Part shown: in pieces, positions 47,071-58,900 of the stretch
How the letters are laid out: every line of letters begins with the position of its first letter
How positions within the stretch are numbered: position 1 is the stretch's first letter
NCBI GenBank assembly: GCA_963170055.1
Contig: CAUJGJ010000303.1
Location: 27,201 to 91,200 of the forward strand
Reading direction: 5' to 3'
From: Halisarca cf. caerulea
Lineage: Eukaryota > Porifera > Demospongiae > Chondrillida > Halisarcidae
Length of the DNA stretch: 64,000 nucleotides
The notes under the pieces: generated by a model
What the model was told of the DNA's origin: nothing
Databases searched by the model: none
The model's input: the letters and a program-made list of their open reading frames with translations, nothing else
Position numbers and translations under genes: made by a program

Positions 47071-50000
47071 GTATGTATATTGTATGTTTGTCTAAATGCT
47101 TGTAGAAAGCCAGAACAGCGCAAGTACAACATGCATGTGCAAATATTTACATATGTAGGGAAACACAGACTTGTCTGATATATGCCTAGGTGAACTGCAA
47201 TAGCATTCTTATGTAAACAGTTGACACTTGTCACTAATAGAGCTACTAGTGCTATACATCATGCACATTCATAGACGACCACCAGTTGACTGGGAGAATG
47301 AAAAGGTGTTGTAAAGGGAGGAAAATCGGAAGTGCATGAAAATACAAGTTATTTATAATATAATCATGCGAGACCATTCATTTTAGACTTGTATATGTAT
47401 GAACATATGTGACTTGTAGATGTATGTACATATGTGGTTTGATTTTTAAGTGGTTTTTGTGCTTCATTTGTTTAGTTGTGTCTTAATATGACTGATCAGT
47501 TTTGTGGATTGTGTGTATATGCCTGATGGAGCCTATGTGGGCTAGTTGTGTGAATCGCCTGAATAGGTGCATGTACAGTACATATAAGTACATAAGTATA
47601 TGAATGTGTCAAATCTTACATGATGATAATATTGTTTTTTTTTTCCTGATTCTATAGCACTTCGTAGTACGTATACCGTATAGTGCTATTTTTTGCTGGA
47701 CTTTATTTTCGTTGGTTTTATAAATGAGCCTGCATTCACGGAAATTCAATTGTGAATACAGTGTAGTCCACATAATTCAAATCCGCTTAATACAAATTTT
47801 TGCTTAAACTTCAGTTCCCTATATACTTCCAATACATAGAATTTGTAGGGAATTTCCTCTTATTTCAAAACTGATGTGAATGAACATGCGGAAGAATCCA
47901 AAGCAAGAGACTTTGATAAGCATAGAACTGTCAGTTTAGTCTTTTTAAATGATTACTTTCCTGCTATTCTTTGTTACTGATCTCATTGAGGTGCAGTATA
48001 TGGCAATCTTCTCATGTTATAATACTTTCAGATGGCTTTCTTTGTATTTGACACTTCCATCTAGACACTATCCAGCTAACATTTACCATTCATTTTGTTA
48101 TGATGACATATTGTATGTAGGAATTCAACATTAGCCATACAACATATGGATACTGATAATTCAAAATTCCTGTTAATTCAAACTTATTGTTGCTCTCCCA
48201 GAGATTTGAATTATGTGGACTACACTGTATTTGGTTAGATGCGTAGTCTATTTGTCTAATATATAGTAGGGACTTGTCCATTCACGACTTGCAAATTACA
48301 GCCAAGTTCTTGTTTGATTTGTAAAATCATGGTGAAATATTCATACACCCCACAAAAATTCAGTATATCTGTTTACCATTCCATTTTTCAGGCACATTGA
48401 TTATTAATGTTTCATGTTATACAGTGCTTTTATACTATATAACAGTACTTTCCATAATAAAGTTAATGACGACTAGCTAGTCATTAATTTTGTGTGTCAT
48501 CTGTCGCATGTGATTGTTCAACGTCACACTATATTTGATCTCTGTTATGTAGTGAATTCTTAGTTAAAGTCAGAGAGGGCAAGATTGTAGAATGCTTACC
48601 CAAAATTTGTCTCTCTGTAACTTTGGGTGACATCGTGCAACCTGCACCTTAGTTAATTTGTACTTACGGTATTTATCAGTAGCTGGTAGCAAGCATGTTT
48701 GCTTTAAAACTTAAGGAAGAACTGAATCCAAAAAACACGTTACTCTCAAAATGTTGGGGCATGCATGAAAGTAATCCAATTGCTGGTCATTCTTGCCTAC
48801 AGTACGCTTCATAAAAAAAACTGACAAGAATAACTCTTGCCGGTTTGAATTTGACACTTTCCGTCACGTTTAGCATTTGGCGAGTTTCTATTAGCAGTAG
48901 GCATTGATGTTTGACTTGCGCTAATTTAAGTGCCAACCACGAAGGGTTAACAGATTTCGGTTTATGTTTAAACTTAGATTTTTCTTTATGAAGGTAATGA
49001 TTCGTTTAGATATGACGGCAAGACATATCTTGAAGTATATTCAAAGCTTCAAAGACAAGATGACACACCTGGAAAGTTTCTCGAAGGATAAGCAGTCCAG
49101 CAGTCGCTGTGAAGATAAAGTCGAGCATATGGAAATTCACTGCTTTGTAAAATAGCTGACAAATGTTACTCCTTCGAATTTCTTTGGAATTAATAGAAGT
49201 ATACATTCACTTTGCAGCTTTTAAGGGGTGAACCGAGAAAAGATTAATTCGGATAAACGCTATTGGATTACGTCTGTCCGCAAATTGCACAGCAAAGTGA
49301 TAATTTCGCTTTTGCAACTGAAATTCCGTCACCGGAAAAGTGCTAATACCTGTTAAAGGATTTTGGTTGGCATCACGATTTTGATTTATGAAGCGTACTG
49401 TATGTGTGTTGCTTACTTTGGGAGATATTCGAGCTCAAAGAACCAAAAATGGCCATGTAATGTTATGTTTTTGAGCACCATGTTTTTTCCATGACGTCAA
49501 CAAAGTGACATAGCTGGTAACAACCTACCATAGACAAAGTATGGCGTTCACCTGATATACCGCTTTCTTTCTTTGCTTTTTTGCCCGCAGCAATTCCAGA
49601 CGGATTTTTTCCAGAAATCTACCTCTAGGCGACTTAAGCATAACGACTTTGTTTCAGTTCACTTCTTTGCAAAAGGAACCTCGCACATGAGGCATTGTGG
49701 AGGTGACCAATTGAACACCGAATCTAGTCTGATAATTTGTCTCCTTTTTGCTGCTGTATGTGCCAAATGATATTACTACAAGAACAGAACAGTAGCAACC
49801 AACTTCAAGCGAGTAATAAGTGACAGAATTAGTTGCAACCATTATTGTTTGCAGATGCCACAGCTTCAAATGGTATTTCAGGGGCAATACCTTCCCCCCT
49901 TCCTCTAGGATCTGTGCCTACATACGTAAATCTCTACCGATGGTTGGACTGGAATGGAATATGTTCCGCACTTATAGGCATAAATGCTCAACTGCATCAG

Positions 50001-52309
50001 CTGGATAGCTCTATTCAGAACACTGTGTGGTCTTCTACGGTGTAGAGTGTTGTTTGTAGTCAAATCAGTGTCATTTGGTTTAAGTATTGCTGTGGGCCAC
50101 TACAGGCTGAAAGCTCTCTTTATCCACATTTACCAAAGCTGTAATCGGTGCAGTACAATCAAAAACAACTATTTTTAATAGATTACAGTCTTTTAGATTA
50201 GTAAAAACCATGTTAGACTTAAATTGGTATGGTAGTATATAGCTAGCACATGCATGGCTTTACCCTTTGCCATATTACAGCACAAACATCACCGTACATA
50301 CGTACAAACAACCAGTAAAATCCTACAATACAGATCATGGAAAATTAATTGATTTTAACCTTCCACCTTTAGCTCTTTTCGAGTAAAAGCTAACGGACTA
50401 GCGCTAAAAGTTTACTGTTAACCTCTAACTCCCTACTACCAGCTTGCGATATGACGTAGAAATATTCTTATGCAATAAGTTGGCGAAGGTAAATTGTAGC
50501 CTTGTTGCGGCGAGTGAAAGTGCTGTATTGGGCTTCGAAGTTTCATTTTATCGACTTCTTGTAATTTTGAATCTGGTCAATGATAGACACAATTCTCATT
50601 GGATTCCTATACATTGAAAGCAGTTCGTCCGCTATGTGACAAGGAGACGGTGTTTGGAATCCGCGTCGAAATTGCATAGAAGAGCAAGCGCAACTGAGAA
50701 CATTCGAATCCGCGAAGGAGTTACTATTAAAGCTGGGTTCACAATATGACGCAGGCTGGAGTGTTGCATATACGTCAACTTCGATCGTGTCGCGTGGCCA
50801 ACGTCAAGCAGTTCACAATAGGTAGTATCGAGTTGTATGTTAACCACGTGGATTGCTTGCAACGCAGAAGAAATCGGGCTTATCTTCTGATCAGGCACAA
50901 GCGAAGATAGGCTAGAAGGATGCAAAAGATTCAGGATTCTACCTATTCTGATGCGAAGGCGATAGCAAGGGGAATAACACAAGCTATTGCAAGTAATTTA
51001 CTTGTCAGATGCCGAATCTCACTTCAGCTTTGATATAAGGCGTTTTCATGTCTTTTCGTCCATTTTGAAGATCCTCTACACATTCCTCTGATGTCACGTG
51101 CTACAATCTGGCATTTTGATTAGTGCTTGCAGAGCGTAATTGATGCAAGATAGAAAAATTTTCTATCTCTGCGCCATGACACTGGACAGAGCGAGCGTTG
51201 GTGCACGTCAATTCATTTTGTGTAAATATTCGATTAATTACGACGCTGACAACGTGATGTGAGCCATGTGACGCAACGCACCATTCTGCATCATATTGTG
51301 AACCCAGCTTAAGCATTCATCATGACACATTGTTTACAATACGCTGATAAAATGATCGCTACAAAGCCTTTGAGAATCAACAAAATGGCAATGTGCCATC
51401 TTGTACGTCACTAGCTACGTTACAAATATGTGTTACGTATCAGTTGGCAGGTAACTATTAATGGTTAACCGTTTAACTTTTAACTTGTAGCTTTTTCCAG
51501 CGAAAATTTAACGCAAAAACGTCAACTTTTAACTGATTAATGTTTACTTTTCTATGATCCGTACTGTACCAACTACCTTTTGTGACGTCATGGCTGCCAG
51601 AAAACATGGTGCTCAGGAGGCGTGACTTTGTGGTTACCATACAACTTAAATGTTTATCACAAGCAAGCCTTGATACCATTTTTAAGGGTTTAGAAGTATC
51701 CATTATCTTTTTTGACATAAAACAGTTATCATTATTTGGGGTTCAGTTCCCCTTCAAGCAGCATTTGTTTGTTTGTCCATTTGTTGGTTGATTGACCACT
51801 GTTTGTCATTAAATTTAAAGACATGAATACATATGCATGTAGTTGCATTGGCTTGATTAAAACTTTTTTTTTCTGTAGTATAGTGTACGTATCTACATTA
51901 TTTTCTCATTATTTGATTGAAGACCACAGTCTTCACTTTATCACTTCAAAATTGCTTAGAGCATCCTTTTTCTAAATCACAGAGCACACTACATGTGTTG
52001 TTCATTTCATAGAGGTAGAGTGTAGCCATCTGTTGCGATTGACTCTCAGTAGATATGCAGGACTTCCAAACTACTATGCTTGATTTTTTGTAGTAGCACA
52101 AACCTATCTAAATGATTCCTTGTATCTACAATTCATTTGATTGTGTTTAATCCCTAATTATTAGTTTCAGAAAGAGCAAGTACACAGATTTTGTTCAAAA
52201 CATCCAGACCTTCAGGAATCTCCCAAAAAGGAATGGCTACGGCGTGACATGTTTAAACATTTGCTATATAATGATGAAAAGAAGGTAATCTTTTGCTACG
52301 TTCCAAAAG
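46789..52309 (+). CDS. Carbohydrate sulfotransferase, HNK-1/chondroitin type (5' part, incomplete)
   Basis: Golgi type II membrane enzyme family (Sulfotransfer_2) that transfers sulfate from PAPS to glycans. Two coding exons are visible: 46789-47070 (94 codons, donor gtatgt, phase 0) and 52171-52309 (46 codons plus 1 nt, donor gtaagg). Residues 1-15 are a short cytoplasmic tail with Arg/Lys, 16-33 a membrane anchor (TLNVVLIIAIFLTIIFTY), 36-94 a Ser/Gln-rich stem with an N-glycosylation sequon at Asn36. Exon 2 gives RRDMFKHLLYNDEKKVIFCY, then VPK, matching the HLLV-D-..K-V-I-F-C-Y-V-P-K-V-G-C lead into the 5'-PSB loop of CHST8-14 proteins. The start is the first ATG after the acceptor at 46777. 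The remaining catalytic exons are not found in the window, so the following intron exceeds 11.6 kb. Which CHST subtype cannot be told from this part. Confidence 0.82.
47759..48227. mobile_element. 469-bp Tc1/mariner-type MITE
   Basis: TIRs CAGTGTAGTCCACATAATTC and GAATTATGTGGACTACACTG are perfect complements and are flanked by TA. Lies in sulfotransferase intron 1. Confidence 0.85.
48800..49405. mobile_element. Possible TIR element in sulfotransferase intron 1
   Basis: The words tacagtacgcttcata (about 48800) and tatgaagcgtactgta (about 49388) are inverted complements, about 600 bp apart. Interior is gene-free. Boundaries are approximate. Confidence 0.5.
50731..51309. mobile_element. 579-bp MITE with TAA (or TTAA) flanks
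   Basis: TIRs AGCTGGGTTCACAATATGA and TCATATTGTGAACCCAGCT-type ends, with TAA directly outside both. A 3-bp TAA duplication would suggest a Harbinger-like MITE; a TTAA reading would suggest a piggyBac-like one. Lies in sulfotransferase intron 1. Confidence 0.75.
52171..52309 (+). CDS. Sulfotransferase coding exon 2 (lead to PAPS-binding loop)
   Basis: Acceptor ttattagtttcag. Encodes KEQVHRFCSKHPDLQESPKK, then EWLRRDMFKHLLYNDEKKVI and FCYVPK, phase 1 at the donor gtaagg. The FCYVPK end is diagnostic for this sulfotransferase family. Confidence 0.87.
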
Positions 52310-53500
52310 GTAAGGGGCAGTGAATACCCACATGGTTGGCACAGATAGCCATCTCTTTCTCCCTTATGTTGCATGTAGTGTACAATATGTAAGTACGTAC
52401 AGTAGAAATTACCTTTAAGCAATTTGCTTCAGATAGAACCCTGGCCTTAGTTATATAGTGTTCACATGACCAACATGAAGAAACCAAATTATAGTGATTG
52501 CCTATTTCACTCAAGCACATGGCCAGTCATGTTATATACAATATACATGGGACCTCTATAATCCGATAGTGATGAGATAAAGAAAGATATTCCATTTGTA
52601 GAAGTTGTTAAATTGCTAAGAACAACTTTATTTTCACATTCAAATCAAAGAAAAAAATTACGCAATTTTTTCACTCTGAGATCACTGAATCCTCACTCCA
52701 TGATTCCGAGGAACCTATAGCGTGATCATGAATATTTCACACCTTGATCCTGAACTGACTTGATTTTGCTATGATCTCGTAGATTCTGTAGAGGGTTGAG
52801 TGGAGCACTACAGTGCAGAGAGCATTGGGATTCTTGCTTGCTAGTGTGGGTAATTTCACCAAGTGGAACCTTTCTTTTTGGTGCTTCCACTACGTACTCA
52901 TTTTCCACGGAAAAGAGGTTCTATGAAATTACGTATCACAAATGATACCATTTTTACAAAAAGTCTTGCGAAGTTTACGAAAGAAAACCGCAAGACGGCA
53001 AGAACTGTTCCCAAGAATACTCAGAAGGCCAATGATGGGCAACCATTTGTTGTTTCAGTATATTTTTGTTTTGTTTTCATCATATGTTTGCATGAGTGCT
53101 TACAGTAATGTTGCGTGCTGCACTGTTTTGTGTACTGGAAGAAATATTAAACTTCAAATCACACAAATCACTTCAGATTTGGCTAATTTATGAAATTATC
53201 TACACCTATTGTGATCCTGAGCAAAATTTACAATGCGATTGTTTGCGCGATCCCGCTGAATTCACAGTGTGATCTTTATTTCTAAAGTCATTATCATGTC
53301 TCCTTCACGGCTAGTGTGTTCACTTCATGTGAGCTTTTTTGGTGTATACTGTATTATGATGTAATGTATGCACTGTTATGTGCCATAGTGGTACACACAG
53401 CCAGGTAGAAACAATTTAAATGTAAGTCCTTCTAGAAGTTTTTGTAAACAACTCCAGGGTTTGAATTTCTGGATTTTGTACGTACAGTAACAGAAGCACT

Positions 53501-53550
53501 TGGTCTGTAGAGCCAGTTGTCTGTCCACTCTGTCTGTAGAGCCAGTTGTC
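53501..53550 (+). repeat. Short direct duplication
   Basis: The word tctgtagagccagttgtc occurs twice, 27-30 bases apart. Confidence 0.7.
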
Positions 53551-53689
53551 AGTTTGAACGGCATCATTCGTGATGCCTAATAAAACGTCACAGTCATTAC
53601 GCAATGCCAATAGTAGAGGAAGAAAGAAATGGTGAGAAATGGCGTATATTCAAACCACGGTATGCACAGAAATTATGTTCAATTGCGCA

Positions 53690-53850
53690 GAATAAACTTT
53701 GCATGAACTTTATTGAAGTTTTAAGCGATTTCGCTAAAGCTTCGAGCAAACTTCGCTGAAACTTCGAGGCCATCATGATATTAAACTTTTGTGCGAACTT
53801 AACTGAAACTTCGAACGAACTTCACTAGAACTTAAAGCGAACGTAGCTAA
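53690..53850 (+). repeat. Degenerate GAAACTTCG-type tandem array
   Basis: Alternating words of the type aacttcgctgaaacttcga and gaacttaactgaaacttcg recur about every 18-30 bases with much drift. No coding potential. Confidence 0.6.
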
Positions 53851-54429
53851 TATATTCAAGGAACAAGCATGACTGCTGAGCTACTGCTATTTGCATCCGA
53901 GGGATGCGTTGCATTTCCAAAGGGATATTCCTCCAAGTAGTTAGAACGAACTCGCCCCAATCCAACGATCAAAGAAGGCACTTTGAATATTTCAGAAGAT
54001 AAATTGCCAATGGAGGCGGACGACTCAGACTTTTTTCTTAAATTTGAAAAGTCTTTAGAGAAAAAGAGAGAGTGTTTCGATCTCTTGCAAAATGTCACTG
54101 CCAGTTACACGGTTGTTCAATTGTTTTCAGGCGGTCAGGCAGTCAGTCGGTCAAGCGGTCATCGCCCGTAAACTGGATGGTTTTCTATGAGAAGTACCGT
54201 ACATGCTTTGTACCTTACATGCTTTGTTGATGAATCAATCCTCAGATGTTTGACGGCAGGATTTACTTAAGCTCCAAGTACAGAGGCGGTTTTCTAAATT
54301 TTTCGATAAAATTACCTTGCTCTCATTGAAAACTGCTTTCTCAATTTTTTCCCCTAGGCTTAGGAACAGCCATGCTAAAAATATGAGTTTGATTTTATGT
54401 TTAGAGATAGTGGGGTGGGGTGGGTTGGG

Positions 54430-54640
54430 TAAGGTTATTTAACAGGGGAAGCCTTTAGCCAATGGCTACTATTCTAGGCATCCTATAACAACATGATATA
54501 AAACAGAACAAAACAGTAAACTGTACAATTAACACTAAAAATATTAAGAGACATGCAATAGTTCAATTGAGGTTAAAAAAGATTGGAAATCAATAATTAG
54601 TAGTAATAAATAAGGATTAATTTAAAATAGTATATATAGT
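54430..54640 (-). repeat. Dispersed retroelement 3'-tail, copy 3 (inverted)
   Basis: On the minus strand: T-rich tract, then ggatgcctagaatagtagcc and attggctaaaggcttccc. Same word order as copies at 40150 and 42700. Confidence 0.5.
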
Positions 54641-55359
54641 AAGATTCATCCAGGAGGGTCAAAGTGAGTGGCTGCATTAGAAAAGGCACTGAAGGTGAGG
54701 AATCTCTGATTGAGTTGTGTAGCTGTCTCCTTGACAAAGCAGCCCTTTCCATATGGAAATCCTGATTATGCAGCAGAATTTTTGATAATTAATGGGAATT
54801 TAAAATGGCATTGGATTACAGGTTTTCTGGAGTACAGAATATGTTTTACATACAAAATCTATCGATCTGTTTCACATTTTGAAATCAGATTATGCCTAAC
54901 TTCGGATTACAAAGGAGCTAGATTTATCATAGAAATTGCTTTTAAAAATGCATTTCAAATGTACATGGAATCCCAAACTTGCGAAATCATCCAGATGTGC
55001 AGAGTATAAAGTTAAGTGGCCATAGCTCCTAACAGTTTATTGAGTGTGCAGTGCAAACAACCAAAGAGAACCTCTTCTTGAAGAAGATTCTTAGTGGTTA
55101 GAACTCATCTAACACCTACTGTAAATGATGAATAGAATTTACACTCAAAATAGAAACACCAACCAAATCTGACTTTTTCCAGGAGAGTTAATAGCAAGGT
55201 TAGTATAGTAGCAAGCGCGGAAAGAAACTTTATCTTGTGTGATTCTGTCTGTCCAGAAGGGACCTTACTATTCTGAACTAGAAACAAAAAAGGATAGCAG
55301 ACATCAAAACTAGCAAATAGAGCATGCTTGAAAACAAGAAGTACAGTGTGAGTGAGGGT

Positions 55360-55960
55360 CCTCCTTCGAAAAGAGGGCCGAAGAGAAAATTTCTCAATTT
55401 TCCCTTTTGAGTGGTCTTGCAGAAGGAAACTTGGTGTGGTTTTGCAGATTTTGTGAGCCTTGTGGTATCAACAATAGCATTTTGCTTCTTTTGATGTTAA
55501 GTACAGTACGAACAGAAAAATAAGTAATGATAATCGTGGTTAGCCTTAGTCGTTTCTGTTTCTTGTTTATTGTAGCGGATACGTTGCGCTTACCTTTATG
55601 CGAATTGCAAATTAGCATTTCCTGCTTTCTGGTTTGGCTTTTGATGTTTTCTGATTGACGGTTCACTTATAAGTGTGCGAAATCTCGACCAGGTGAACGG
55701 CAGTGGTTTCGTCGTCACTTCACATTTTAGCTTCGACGAACGCTAGGACTTCTGCAGTAAGCTTTGGCTGTCTTCCAGACCCTGCCAAACGTCCAATCGT
55801 CCCGTGCTCCTTGTACTTCTTGATACTATGATAGCCCAAATGGTCTTCTTCGGAACGATCTTCCCTTTGTGTCAAAGGATACACTCAATATCTCCATATG
55901 AGCAATCCGAATTGGAATAAAGTCGGACTTTCCACTGTTTTCAATAAAGGCTTATAGGCA
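55360..55960 (-). pseudogene. Tc1/mariner-like transposase relic
   Basis: The minus strand of 55890-55690 reads YHSIKKYKEHGTIGRLAGSG, then RQPKLTAEVLAFVEAKM, a stop, then DDETTAVHLVEIS. The pattern 'K..GT..R..GSGRP.K.T.E....VE..M..DDETT...L' is the N-terminal DNA-binding region of Tc1-like transposases. Below 55660 shifted frames give remnants such as RNVSATINKKQKRL. Many stops and shifts, so dead. Recognised by motif order only. Confidence 0.55.
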
Positions 55961-58900
55961 TTCTCTAGCGATGTTTCTTCCTCGCTCACGCGACATGCTA
56001 CCACTCAACTCTCGTCCTTATATAAAAATGTCTCAGTTTTCGGTTTACTTCTCTTGGTCAGCGCTTATCCCTTTTGTGATCCTCATTTGGCCCTTTTTGT
56101 GTTTATGCTTAGCAGTGCACGTTTCTCTATTAGCGGTATTCTTGCCTTTGTGTTTTGTTTTGCGGATTCTTGTTTATGTTTTGTATTTCCTTTTTTCGGG
56201 TCCGTACTGTAGTACCGAATAACTTGCAACACTGACCTTCTTTATTTTCTTGTTTCAGCTGAAGGCATACCTTTGTTTAGCCTTAGAATTGTACTAATTA
56301 GCTTGCTATGTGTTGGTATTCATGGTGTGTGTAGTTTGTGTATACTCTGTACTCTCTATAGAATACAGAATATGTATATCCTTCAAGAAGCCTGTTCAAT
56401 CCCTGCAAATACCGTACGCGCTCTAATTTTCACAGGCCTAAACTTTTGCCGTTTTTGCGGATTGGAAGCCATCCGCGAAAGTTTAAATCAGCGAAAAGTT
56501 TGAAATCTTGCACAGTGATATAAAATGGCCGTCGCAGTGATATAAAATGGCTGTCGCTAAACAGCGGGCAGCGCTGTCGACGCCTTGTTGTATTCTTATT
56601 AGATCCATGATGATATACCTAATATAGGTGTGAAAGAAGGTATAAGCTTGTCCGCTGCCTTTATTTTGTCTCCGTTTGCGTTAGCATGTGCCTGTAGCTA
56701 CCTGACAGTGATTGAAGAATGTTGCCCGATTCGTTTGTTTTTGATTCGCAAGCGTCTGGACTTTCCAGATTTGGAGCAAGTTGTTCCATCAAGCATGGCA
56801 GATGCTGTTAGAAAAGAAACATGCAACAATTCAAAGGAAGAAACCGTTCACGTGTCTGTGTCATTGCCCGGCCTGTTTGGCTTGGCAATCATTAAAACTT
56901 TAGAGTGCAAATTGCGATCTAGGGTCTACTCAGGTCTATCACTAGTTAAATTGAACAAAAAAATACAGAGGCACTGGATGGGGACCCGCGAAAATAAAAA
57001 CTTTTGTAAATGTATCCCCCCCCCCCTCTACATGAACTGTACATTGAGGCAGGCTCCACTGTACTTCATATATTTTACAGTCCTTTTCAATTAGTTTGAC
57101 ACGTTTTTCATTTCATTTAACATAAGTTTCATACCAATTAATAGATATTTCATTGCGATTAACGGAAGCGCTTTTGCATGCACAAGTTTGGAGTAATTTT
57201 GAAGCAAATTCTAAAGGCTATAGGCAAACTTTTCTCAGCATCTTTTTCTTCTTTGAATACTCTCCTTCATCCCTGGACAAAGGACACCTCTTTAGACAGT
57301 AATGCGTGGTTTGAATGCTCTGCACAAGGCAACAAGAAGACCAGCAAATGTTTCATCCACCATTTGCAATCTTCTTGCACAACATCACTAAACCTTCCGC
57401 ATGGGCTTTCATATACCCCCTAAGGTTCTAAACAAAGGGGTTGAAAGTTTGTAAGCATTCCTTTATTTCTGATATCCCCCCTTTAGGATGCTTAAATCTT
57501 ACTAAACCTTTTAAGGAAAGTGTTAGTGTCTGAAAACTGAAGTTGAAGAACTTCAAAAGTGAAGTGTCCTGAGTAAAGTTGGGCTGTTGAAAACTTGAGT
57601 TATAGTGCTTCTGTTAATGCAATGAAAAATTTGTTATTTGCACTGAAATGTGTGTCAATGCAAACGAAACGGCCGTCAAATGAAATAAAGTATCCGTTTC
57701 ACCAATCAAAAAAAACTATTCACCAAAACACTATTGTTTGGTAGGTGTAAGGGGATGAATGTACTAGACATGCACTTAGAGTTGAAATCAAATATGAAAG
57801 TAGTTTCCGCGAAGTCCACATTTTTTTCATTCCTGAGCGGATTGCTGCATGTGCACATACTCTTGAGATGAACTTGCGGTTTTTGGAGATAGAAAGCCAT
57901 GTACTGTATAAATGTTTCAAGTCTGGGAATCTAGCTCAGGCCCCTGATGACCAAAATTGCTGTTAAGAGAATAGTACTCATCATAAAGCACTGCTGCACC
58001 TCTAATAGTTTTTATCCTATACCCTATGCCCTAGGAGAGGAAGTTTTGTCAATAGTAGACTAATAAAGACAAGTTTCGTTACACCAATATTTGAACACAT
58101 ATAGTGCTTTTGGTTGATTGAATGTACATGGGATTGACATCAGATACAAAACTTCCTCTGAAAGGGATCCTTCTAAAACACTTGGAACAAGGACAAGCTG
58201 TACTTTGGGACAGGCTAGACTGACATACTGCGGTGAAAAAGTAGTGAATGAGTGACAATGCTCGTGCGAGTACTTACATGAATATTAATTGATAGGTGAT
58301 ACCGTGCTGATTAAAATTATGTTACCATGAAAACGCGCTTCAAGCGAGGTTATATTGAGGACTTCCGCAAGTACTTGCGTGAGTACTATCATGTATTTAA
58401 GGGCCACTGACACTGGAAATTTTTTTCGCTTATTCGATGATTTATATGTAAAAAAAAATACTTCATGCTATAATCTTACTTGCAAATTCTGTGTTTAAGA
58501 GGGAGTAAATTGAAGATTTAGTGTGCAAATTCTGCCATTTTTCGATTAAATGCATGGGTTAATGATTTCGAGGTGCAGGTTATTTGTGACACCACAACCA
58601 GAACGGAAGTAACCCAAAGCCCACACTTCAGTATGGGAAAAATTGAAAATTTCTGCATCCCATGCCTCAGGCTGAAGATGTTGTTCAACTCCTTCTGATT
58701 GTGGAATTGGTGATTTTGTGAGTATGGTAGGCAAGAATATAGCACAAGGGCTCCGCAGAGGGCCTACAAATGGCTCATTTCCAGTTGAACCTCGACCGCC
58801 AATTGCTGAATCACCATCTGAAAACAAACATTTAACACTGCAGATTACTATTGAGGGACTGAAGAGGATCTCTTTATCTTTTGGTTTACCAACTTTACCA

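Larger units (their letters stand above)
52310..58396. other. Sulfotransferase intron 2 / intergenic DNA
   Basis: Holds the repeats and Tc1-like relic listed separately. A 62-residue frame at 53983-54171 starting MNISEDKLPMEADDSDFFLK is acidic and helical-looking but has no recognised motif or convincing splice partner. Nothing else coding is recognised. Confidence 0.35.

Noticed and set aside
48964..49155. 63-residue frame in sulfotransferase intron 1.
   Set aside because: Lies inside a probable TIR element; no motif and no phase-compatible splice sites joining coding exons 1 and 2, which already join in phase 0.
53983..54171. Acidic 62-residue frame (MNISEDKLPMEADDSDFFLK...).
   Set aside because: Could be a first exon of an unknown gene, but no partner exon or family is visible. 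Mentioned in the interval entry only.
56630..57094. 154-residue frame on the plus strand.
   Set aside because: No motif recognised. Its end overlaps MITE-like text (cgcgaaaataaaaacttttg followed by poly-C); chance frame is more likely.
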